Source of the DNA: Streptomyces sp. 1222.5
GTDB taxonomy: Bacteria > Actinomycetota > Actinomycetes > Streptomycetales > Streptomycetaceae
Length of the DNA: 64,000 bases
Assembly: GCF_900105245.1 (NCBI RefSeq)
Contig: NZ_FNSZ01000001.1
Coordinates: forward strand, 8,554,001-8,618,000
Direction of reading: 5' to 3'
The notes beneath the pieces were generated by a model. It ran no database searches. It had not been told where the DNA came from and saw only the letters and a program-made list of their open reading frames with translations. Positions 1 through 8,500 of the stretch are shown here, in pieces (the first letter of the stretch is position 1; the number at the start of each line of letters is the position of its first letter). A program made the translations under genes and the position numbers.

Positions 1-464
1 TTTCGCTTCTTGTCCAGCGCATGCGGCCGTCTCATGCACAGTCGGCCTCAATGGGGCGGCGGTGAACGTGTCGCGGCCTTTCCGAGCCGAACGAAGTCAC
101 GGCAAGTCGAGAACCCGCCAAAAACGCGGTACGTGCATTGCTTGACTCGAACTCGGCGACACTGTTAGAACATGTGACGGAAAACGGGGGACGCCGCCCA
201 GGGCGGCGAAAGCAGGGCGGGGGGCGCTGCGGCAGGTATTTCTCATCCGGGGGTTCAGGGCGTCGGCCCGATGTGTGCGCGTATCAGTGGCTCAGATCAT
301 TTCGGTACCGTACTTGGTGTCGTAATTCGGTCTGTCCGCATCCCATGTGAACGGGTGGCTTCGGCGCGCCCTTTTTCTGCACCACTTTACGGGAAAGTTG
401 GCGTGAACAACACGCCCGCCCGTGCACTTCTGTTGCCTACAGGCTCATAGAACGGTGCGGTTAC
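1..464. other. Upstream region of the NRPS operon, no gene seen
   Basis: No open frame here has coding character or a recognisable product. The stretch before position 465 is less GC-biased than the genes and must carry the promoter of the NRPS operon if that operon starts at the MFS gene. I could not pick a convincing -35/-10 pair. Confidence 0.4.
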
Positions 465-1748
465 GTGAAAGCATATTTAGCCATTTTGCAGCTCAGGGAC
501 TACCGTCTGCTGTGGTCCGCCCTGGTATTGAATCTCTTGGGTGACGGCGCCAGTTACGCCGCGCTCGCCTGGATCACGCTCGACAAGGCCGGCGCCGCCG
601 GTCTGGGCGTACTGGGAGTCTGTCTCACCCTCCCCGTGATCGTGGGCGGCGCGTTCGTCGGACCGCTTCTCGACCGGTTCTCCCGGCGCAAACTCTTCAT
701 CTCCGACTCGGTGTTCCGCGGCTTCGTCGTCGCCCTGGTGCCGCTCCTGGCGCTGGCCGGCGCACTGCACGTCTGGGTCCTGTACGCGGTCGCCCTGGTC
801 TACGGACTGCTGAAGATCATCCCGCTGGCCGGTACACCGGCCGTCCTGCCCGAACTGGTCCCCGAGGACAAGCTCCAGGCCGCTTCCGGACTCGAAGCCA
901 CCGCCATGGGCGCCGCCAACGTCGTCGGACCCGCTCTCGGCGCACTGTTGATCACGGCGTTCGGCGCCCAGAACGTCCTGCTGCTGGACGCCGCCACCTA
1001 CTTCGCGTTCGCCCTCCTGATCAGCATGATCAACGCGCCCCTCGCCCGTCCCGAACCGACCGGCGACGCCGTGGGCGAGAAGCCCGGCTGGAAACCCGTG
1101 TTCCGCCTGGTCACCCGTGACCGCTTCCTGCTGGTGCTCACCCTCTCCTTCGGAGCCTTCAACGTCTCCGCGGGCGCCCTGGTGGTCGCTCTGCCCTGGC
1201 TCGCCAAGGACGAGTTCCACGGTGGCCCCGGCGTGCTCGGCCTGATGCTGGCCGTGATGGCGGCCGGTGAGCTGATCGGCTCCCTCGTCTCCGGTGCCGC
1301 GAAGACCTCCGAGAAGCAGATGATGCGCATCGGCGCGCTGCAACTCCTGTCCGGCGCGGTGCTGTTCCTGCTCGTACCGAAGGCACTGCCGTTCATCCTG
1401 ATCGGTCTGGTGCTCAACGGCATTCTGTCCGCGCCCATGACGGTCCTCGGCGGCGTGGTCCGCATGACCCGCGTGCCCAACGCCATGCGGGGGCGGGCGA
1501 TGACCCTGATGCGTACCGTCATGGCCGGTGCGCTGCCCGCCGGCTCCGCCCTCGGCGGTGTGCTGCTGAGTGGCGACCACTACAGCGTGCTCATCCTGGT
1601 CGTCGCCTCGCTCGCCGTACTGCCCGGTGCCCTCACCCTGTTCCTGTTCCGCAACCTCGCCTTCCAGTTGGGGGTGACAGCAGCAGATGACCAGCGTGCG
1701 CAGCGGGACACCGACCCGGACGCCGACGCCGTCCCCGCCGGTTCCTGA
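465..1748 (+). CDS. MFS exporter of the NRPS cluster
   Basis: This 427-residue protein has about twelve hydrophobic segments and a conserved-looking motif 'GPLLDRFSRRK' after TM2, as in the MFS_3/EntS-type drug and siderophore exporters. Its likely job is export of the peptide made by the downstream synthetases, or self-resistance, at the cytoplasmic membrane. It starts with GTG at 465. The fifth codon is TTA, the rare leucine codon read by the bldA tRNA in Streptomyces. Its 3' end overlaps the first NRPS gene by 62 nt, so the two are translationally linked. The C-terminal tail after the last TM is hydrophilic and Asp/Arg-rich. The substrate is inferred from context only. Confidence 0.85.
   Translation: MKAYLAILQLRDYRLLWSALVLNLLGDGASYAALAWITLDKAGAAGLGVLGVCLTLPVIVGGAFVGPLLDRFSRRKLFISDSVFRGFVVALVPLLALAGALHVWVLYAVALVYGLLKIIPLAGTPAVLPELVPEDKLQAASGLEATAMGAANVVGPALGALLITAFGAQNVLLLDAATYFAFALLISMINAPLARPEPTGDAVGEKPGWKPVFRLVTRDRFLLVLTLSFGAFNVSAGALVVALPWLAKDEFHGGPGVLGLMLAVMAAGELIGSLVSGAAKTSEKQMMRIGALQLLSGAVLFLLVPKALPFILIGLVLNGILSAPMTVLGGVVRMTRVPNAMRGRAMTLMRTVMAGALPAGSALGGVLLSGDHYSVLILVVASLAVLPGALTLFLFRNLAFQLGVTAADDQRAQRDTDPDADAVPAGS
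477..479 (+). promoter_or_regulatory. TTA codon (probable bldA control point)
   Basis: Codon 5 of the MFS gene is TTA (GTG-AAA-GCA-TAT-TTA). In Streptomyces TTA is very rare and concentrated in regulators and secondary-metabolism genes, where bldA tRNA supply makes translation development-dependent. Being in the first codons of the first gene of an overlapping operon, it could limit translation of this gene and affect its coupled neighbour. Confidence 0.6.
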
Positions 1749-4700
1749 CACCCGCCCCGACACCGACGGCGACGCCGTCCTCCTCGTCACCGACCACCCG
1801 CGCACCCGGGACGCCGCCGACGCCGCGCTCGCCTCGCTGCGCCTGCCGAACGCGGCGACCCCGCACGACCTGGCGGCGTTCGCCCTCCTGCTGCACCGCT
1901 ACACCGGTCAGCGACGGCTGCTGCTCGACGTCGATCTGAGCGAACGCGGCGCGGGGGCGCTGACCCTCACCGTCGAACCGGACGAACCCGTCTCCGCCCT
2001 GCTGGCCCGGACCGCGCATGCGGCCCCGCACCAGCACTCGGCGGACACCGCCGTACGCTACGCCGACCACCCCGTTCCCGCGGGTCCGGCCGAACTCGAG
2101 CTGACCCGGGACGGCACCGATCTGCTCCTCGGGTACCGTTCCTCGCTCTTCGACGAGCCGACCGTGCGGCGCCTCGGCGATCATCTCCGGCGCATCGCCG
2201 CGTTCCTCGACCGCCGCCCGCAGGCCCCGGTGCACGAGGCGGACCTGCTCGGCGACGAGGAACGGGCACTCATCCTCAGCACCTTCAACGACACCTCCCG
2301 GCCCTACCCCGACAGCGCCGGCATCCCGGCCCTCTTCGGCGAGCAGGCCCGCAGCAACCCGGACGCGACCGCCGTCACCGACCGCTCCGGCCGGCTGACC
2401 TACGGCGAGCTCGACGCGGCCGCCGACCGGCTGGCCCACGCCCTCCGGGCGGCCGGCGCACGGCACGGCGAGCGGGTCGGCCTGCGCACCTGGCGTACCG
2501 CAGACCTCGTCGTCGGTGCGCTCGGCATCCTCAAGGCCGGCTGCGCCTACCTGCCGCTGGAGACCGGCCTCCCGGCCCGGCGCACAGAATGGCTGCTCGC
2601 CGACGCCTCGGTGCGTGTCCTGGTCGCCTCGCCCGAGGTGCCCGTGGACTTCGCCTTCGACGGCACGGTGCTCCACCCCACGGGCCACCCTTCCCCGCAC
2701 CCCGCGGAACACCTCACAGGGCCTGCCTCGGCGGCCGACCTCGCGTACATCTGCTACACCTCCGGAACCACCGGACAGCCCAAGGGCGTCGAGGTGACCC
2801 ACCGCAATGTGGTGCGGCTGGTCAAGGGCACGGACTACGTACGGTTCGGGCGGCCCCTACGGGTCCTGCCCACCGGCTCCATCGCCTTCGACGCCAGTAC
2901 CTTCGAGCTGTGGGGGCCGCTGCTGAACGGCGGCAGCGTGCACCTGGTGGACTCCGACGTCATCCTCGACGCACGCGCGCTCGGGCGTGAGCTGGCCGCC
3001 CACGACATCACCACCCTCTGGCTGACCTCACCGCTGTTCAACCAGCTCGTGGAACAGGACGCCACCGCGTTCCGCGGGCTGCGCGAACTCGTCGTCGGCG
3101 GCGACGCCCTGTCGTCCGTGCACGTCGCGAAGGCCATGACGGCCTGCTCCGGGGTCACCCTGGTCAACGGGTACGGCCCCACGGAGAACACCACCTTCTC
3201 GCTCACCCACCGCATCACCCGGGACGACCTGGGCCGGATACCGATCGGGCGCCCGATCGCGCACTCGACCGCCTACGTGCTGGACGACCGGGGGCGGCTG
3301 TGCCCCGTCGGCGTGCCCGGAGAGCTGTGCCTGGGCGGGGACGGTGTGGCGCGCGGCTATCTGGGCCGGCCCGAGCTGACCGCCGAACGCTTCGTGCCTG
3401 ACGTGTTCTCCCCGGGCGGCGGACGCCTCTACCGCAGCGGCGACCTGGCGCGCTGGCGGCCCGACGGCATCGTGGAGTTCCTCGGCCGGCGCGACCACCA
3501 GGTCAAGGTGCGCGGGTTCCGTATCGAACCGGCCGAGGTGGAGAAGGCCATGCTCGGCCACCCGGACGTGGCGGAGGCCATCGTGGTCGCCCGCTCCCGC
3601 CCGGGCCTGGGGGAGAAGTACCTGTGCGGCTACTACGCCGGGCCGCGCCCGCCGGCGCCGGAGGTCCTGCGAACCCACCTCGCGCAGGCACTCGCGCCCC
3701 ACATGGTCCCCGCCCACCTCGTCCCGCTCGAGGCGCTGCCGCTGAACCACACCGGCAAGGTCGACCGCGCCGCCCTGCCCGACCCCGGCGGCGCCGACCT
3801 GCCGCCCGGCACCACCGCCGTCCCTGCGTCGGACGACATCGAGCGGGCCCTGGTGGACCTCGCCGAACAGGCCCTGGGCATCAAGGGCCTCGGCGTCGCC
3901 CATGATCTGCGCGACCTCGGCGCCGACTCCCTCACCGCCACCCTCATCGCCGCGGGCGTCCGCGAGAGACTCGGGCGTGAGTGCCCCGTCAGCGCCGTGC
4001 TGCGATCGGGCACCCTGGGCGGGCTCGCCGCGTTACTGCGGGGGAGCGCCCCCGTCACCGAACCGGCGATCCGGCCCGCGCCGCCCCGCCCCTCGTATCC
4101 GGTCACCCCGCAGCAGCGCCGGTTGTACTTCGAGCAGCTCAAGGACGAACGGGCCGTGCACTACAACGTGCCGGTCACCCTCGAACTCCCCGGCGGCACC
4201 GATCCCTTGCGGTTGGCCGACGCCCTGCGCCGGCTGACCCGGCGCCATGACGCCCTGCGCACCCGGTTCGCCGTCACGGACGACGGCGAGGTCGTGCAGC
4301 ACATCGACGCCGACGTCGAACCGTCGATCCGGGTCCACGACGGCGAACCCACGCCCCTCGCCGCATTCGTCCGACCCTTCGACCTGTCCGAGGCACCCCT
4401 GTGGCGGGCGGAGGTGCACCGCACGCCGGCCGCCGTCACCCTGCGCCTGGACCTGCACCACATCGTGGTCGACGGCTATTCGCTGACACCACTGTTCGAG
4501 GACCTCGCCACCCTCTACGCGGGCGACGAACCACCGCCCCCCACGCTCCGCTACCGCGACTACGCCGTGTGGCTGGCCGGACCCGACGGGCTGAGGCAGC
4601 GGAAATCCCAGGAGGCCTACTGGCGAAAGGAGTTCGTCTCCCCGATCGACTCCGGCGACCTGCCCACGGACCGGCCGCGGCCGCCCCTGCGCGAACTCGC

Positions 4701-5415
4701 GGGCGATGTCGTCACCTTCGACCTGGGCCCGGACCGCACGGCGCGCCTCAGGGAACTGGCCAGGCAGCGGGACGTCACCCTGTTCGCGGTGCTCGCCTCG
4801 GCCCACGGCATCCTGCTCGGCCGGCTCAAGGGCACGGCGCACGTCACGTTCGGCACACCCGTCTCGGGCCGCACCGCCCCCGGACTGCACCGCACGGTCG
4901 GCATGTTCGCTCAGACGGTATGTTTGCGCGGCGACGCGGATCCCGCGCTGCCCTACGAGACCTACCTGCGGCGTACCGCCCGCACCGCCGAGGAGGCCTT
5001 CGCCCACCAGGACTTCCCGTTCGACGACGTCGTCGCCCTGGCCGCGCCCGTACGCGACTACAGCCGCACCCCGCTGTTCGACGCCCTCATCGCCCTGCAC
5101 AGCGGCCGCTACACGGCGGTCGACTTCCAGGGCGCCCGGGTGCCGCTGCGCCTGGAACCCACCGGGCAGGCCGTCTTCGACCTCAACCTGCAGATCCACG
5201 AGGACGCCGGCACCCTGCGGGCCGCCTGGCAGTACGCGTCCGGACTGTTCCGCCGGGACACGGTGGAGGGCTGGCGCGACGACTTCGTGGCCCTGCTGGA
5301 CGCCCTCACCGCCGACCCGACAGCGCCACTCGGCGCCCTGTGTTCGGACCGCCCCGAGCGCCCGACCCGGGCCGCCGCGGAAGCCTTCACCGCCGAACTC
5401 GACTTCGACCTCTGA
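1687..5415 (+). CDS. NRPS: truncated C - A (Val code) - T - C
   Basis: The protein has 1242 residues. Residues 1-205 resemble the C-terminal lobe of a condensation domain and have no HHxxxDG motif. Residues about 210-705 form a complete adenylation domain (YTSGTTGQPKG loop, YGPTE, TGKVDR). Residues about 716-783 are a carrier domain with GADSL as the phosphopantetheine site. Residues about 800-1235 are a full condensation domain with HHIVVDG. The ten pocket residues read D-A-F-W-V-G-G-T-F-K, one substitution from the classical valine code DAFWIGGTFK. Valine loading is therefore likely, and the terminal C domain should pass the residue to the next synthetase in trans. It starts at ATG 1687 inside the MFS gene. 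No epimerase or MbtH-like protein is present. Confidence 0.9.
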   Translation: MTSVRSGTPTRTPTPSPPVPDTRPDTDGDAVLLVTDHPRTRDAADAALASLRLPNAATPHDLAAFALLLHRYTGQRRLLLDVDLSERGAGALTLTVEPDEPVSALLARTAHAAPHQHSADTAVRYADHPVPAGPAELELTRDGTDLLLGYRSSLFDEPTVRRLGDHLRRIAAFLDRRPQAPVHEADLLGDEERALILSTFNDTSRPYPDSAGIPALFGEQARSNPDATAVTDRSGRLTYGELDAAADRLAHALRAAGARHGERVGLRTWRTADLVVGALGILKAGCAYLPLETGLPARRTEWLLADASVRVLVASPEVPVDFAFDGTVLHPTGHPSPHPAEHLTGPASAADLAYICYTSGTTGQPKGVEVTHRNVVRLVKGTDYVRFGRPLRVLPTGSIAFDASTFELWGPLLNGGSVHLVDSDVILDARALGRELAAHDITTLWLTSPLFNQLVEQDATAFRGLRELVVGGDALSSVHVAKAMTACSGVTLVNGYGPTENTTFSLTHRITRDDLGRIPIGRPIAHSTAYVLDDRGRLCPVGVPGELCLGGDGVARGYLGRPELTAERFVPDVFSPGGGRLYRSGDLARWRPDGIVEFLGRRDHQVKVRGFRIEPAEVEKAMLGHPDVAEAIVVARSRPGLGEKYLCGYYAGPRPPAPEVLRTHLAQALAPHMVPAHLVPLEALPLNHTGKVDRAALPDPGGADLPPGTTAVPASDDIERALVDLAEQALGIKGLGVAHDLRDLGADSLTATLIAAGVRERLGRECPVSAVLRSGTLGGLAALLRGSAPVTEPAIRPAPPRPSYPVTPQQRRLYFEQLKDERAVHYNVPVTLELPGGTDPLRLADALRRLTRRHDALRTRFAVTDDGEVVQHIDADVEPSIRVHDGEPTPLAAFVRPFDLSEAPLWRAEVHRTPAAVTLRLDLHHIVVDGYSLTPLFEDLATLYAGDEPPPPTLRYRDYAVWLAGPDGLRQRKSQEAYWRKEFVSPIDSGDLPTDRPRPPLRELAGDVVTFDLGPDRTARLRELARQRDVTLFAVLASAHGILLGRLKGTAHVTFGTPVSGRTAPGLHRTVGMFAQTVCLRGDADPALPYETYLRRTARTAEEAFAHQDFPFDDVVALAAPVRDYSRTPLFDALIALHSGRYTAVDFQGARVPLRLEPTGQAVFDLNLQIHEDAGTLRAAWQYASGLFRRDTVEGWRDDFVALLDALTADPTAPLGALCSDRPERPTRAAAEAFTAELDFDL

Positions 5416-5545
5416 TCCGCCGGGCGCCCCGGCGCCCGAGCACCTGACACCGTCACCCCCACCGATCAAGGGTGACTCACCGTGGCCCCTCGGCCACTCC
5501 GCGCACACGTCTGACCCCACGTCGCTTCAGCGCAGGAGACATCGC

Positions 5546-8500
5546 ATGCAATCGCTCGACCACGAGGCAGCACTCTCCGCACCGCACGCGCGGGACGGTC
5601 ACTGGCGATCCCAGCTGGCCGCGCTGGCGCAGCCCTCCGGCTTCCTCCCCGACTTCCGGCCGCGCGAGGGCCGACGCGAACCGGAGACCGGCACCCACGT
5701 CCTCCGCCTCGGTACGGCCCTTACCGAACGGCTCGACCGGATCAGTCGCGGCAAGCCCGACATGCTCCACATCGTCCTCGCCTCCGCGCTGGTCGCCCTG
5801 CTGGGCCGCCACACCGGCCAGGACGAGGTGACCGTCGCCCAGCCGACGCGCGGGGCCGCGCCCGAGTTCGCGGGCGGTCCGCTGCTGGTGCGCGCCCGGC
5901 CCGACGGCACCCTGCGCGAACTGCTGTCCCGGGTCTCGGCCGCCGTACGCGAGGCCGAACAGCATCAGGACTTCCCGCTGGCCGACCTCGCCGCCCAACT
6001 GGGTCGATCCGACGTCTTCGAGACCGCGCTGGAACTGACGGACTTCCACGACCCCGGCCCGCGCACCCGTGGCGGCACCCGCTTCGTCGCCGCCCGTGAG
6101 GACGACGAACTGGTGGTGAGCCTCCACTACGACCGCCACCGCTTCGCCGAGGACTCCATGCGGTACGCCGCCGCCCAGTACGCGCTGCTGCTGGAGCGCG
6201 CCACGGCCGAGCCGGACCTGCCGGTGAACCGGATCGACCTGTGCACCGCCGAGGACGACGCCGTCCTCGCGGCGAGCAACGACACCCGGCAGCCCTTCGA
6301 CGAGGACGCCACCGTGCACGGCCTGTTCACCGCCCAGGCGGCCCGCACCCCCGACGCACCGGCCCTCCTGACGGACGACACCACCGTCAGCTTCGCCGAA
6401 CTCGACACCCGCTCCGACCGGTTGGCCCGCACCCTGCGCGAGCGCGGGATCGGTCCGGGCGCGATCGTCGCCCTGATCGCCGACCGCTCCCCGGAGCTGA
6501 TCGCGGGAATCCTCGCCGTCCTGAAGGCGGGCGCGGCCTATCTGCCGGTCGACCCCACCTACCCCCGCTCGCGCATCGACTACCTGCTCGACGACAGCTC
6601 CGCCCGCCTCGTCCTGCACCAGGCCCGCTTCGCCGGCGCCGCCGGCGCCACACCCGGGATCGACCTGGACGACGAGGCGTCCTACGCGGAAGACGCCGGC
6701 CCCCTCGAACCGTCCGCCGCAGCCGGGGACGTCGCCTACGTCATCTACACCTCAGGTTCGACCGGGCGTCCCAAGGGTGTCGTGGTGGAACACCGCAGCG
6801 CCGTCAACCGGTTGACCTGGATGCAGCGCGCCTACCCGGTGGGCCCCGGTGACGTCCTGCTGCAGAAGACCTCCGTCTCCTTCGACGTCTCCGTCTGGGA
6901 GCTGTTCTGGTGGTCCTTCACCGGAGCCGCCCTCGCGCTGCCCGCCCCCGGCGCCGAGAAGGACCCCGCCGCGCTGCTCGCCGCGATCGAGAAGCACCGC
7001 GTCACCACCGTGCACTTCGTGCCCTCGATGCTCACCATGTTCCTCGGACATCTCGCCCGGTTCGGCGACGGCACCGAACTCGGCACGCTGCGCCAGGTCT
7101 TCACCAGCGGCGAGGCACTGAACCCCACCCAGAGCGAGAAGTTCGCCGGACTCGTCTCCGGCGCCCGGCTCGTCAACCTCTACGGACCCACCGAGGCGAC
7201 GGTGGACGTCACCCATCAGCCGGTGGCCGGCCTCGGCCACCTCGCCCGGCTGCCCATCGGCCGGCCCATCGACAACATCCGGCTGTACGTACTCGACGCC
7301 GAAGGCCGCCGGAGCGCCGTGGGTGTTCCCGGCGAACTCCACATCGGGGGCGCCGGCGTGGCCCGCGGCTACCTCGGGCGGCCCGAGCTGACCGCGGAGA
7401 AGTTCGTCACCGGCGCGGCCGTACGCGCCGCCACCGGCGAGGAGCGGCTGTACCGCACCGGGGACCGGGCCCGCCTGCTGCCCGACGGCACGCTCGACTA
7501 CCTGGGCCGCGTCGACCTCCAGGTGAAGGTGCGCGGCTTCCGTGTCGAGCCGGGCGAGATCGAGGAGCGACTGCGCGCCCACGACCAGGTGCGCGACGCG
7601 GCGGTAGTCGCCGTCGACGACGGCTGGCAGACGTCGCTGCGCGGCTTCGTCGTCCTGGACGGCGAGGCGAGCGAGGCGGCTCTGAAGGAGCACATCCGCC
7701 AGGAGCTGCCGGAGTACATGATCCCCGGCCGCGTCCTGGAGCTGGAGCAGCTCCCGCTCACGCCCAACGGCAAAGTGGACCGGGCGTACCTGCGCACTCC
7801 CGAAGCCCTGAGCAGGAAAGCACCCGCCCATGTGGCGCCGCGGGACGAACGCGAGGAGACCCTCACCGGCATCTGGCGGGACGTCCTCGGTGTCGCACGG
7901 GTCGGCGTGCACGACAACTTCTTCGCCCTGGGCGGCAACTCGATCCATTTCGTGTCCGTGCTCGCCAAATCCCGTGCGAAGGGCCTCGACTTCACCTTCC
8001 AGCAACTGTTCCGGCACCAGACCATCGCCCAGCTCGTCGAGTCCATCGACGGTGACGCCACGACCGGTGACGTGGTCGCGGACGTGGCGGCACGCGGCGC
8101 CTTCCAGCCGTTCGAGCTGATCTCCGAGGCCGATCGGGCCCTGCTGCCCGAGGACGCGGAGGACGCCTACCCGCTGTCCATGCTCCAGGCGGGCCTGATC
8201 TTCCAGACCGAGATCACCGGCGGCCTCGGCCAGTACCACGACGTGCTGAGCTACTCGATCACCGGCGCCTTCGACACCGAGGCGTTCACCGAGGCCGTCC
8301 GGCAACTGACCGGCCGGCACCCGATCCTGCGCACCACCTACCACCTCACCGGCTACAGCGAGTTCCTCCAGATCGTCCACCGCGACGTGCCGCCGCCCCT
8401 GACCGTCGACGACCTGCGCCACCTCGACGAGGCCGGACAGGAGGCCTGGCACGAGGCGTGGCTGGCCCGCGAGAAGTCCCGCGCATTCGTGTGGGAGGCG

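Noticed and set aside
138..350. 70-codon frame at the left edge
   Set aside because: Arg/Gly-rich low-complexity sequence without a ribosome site.
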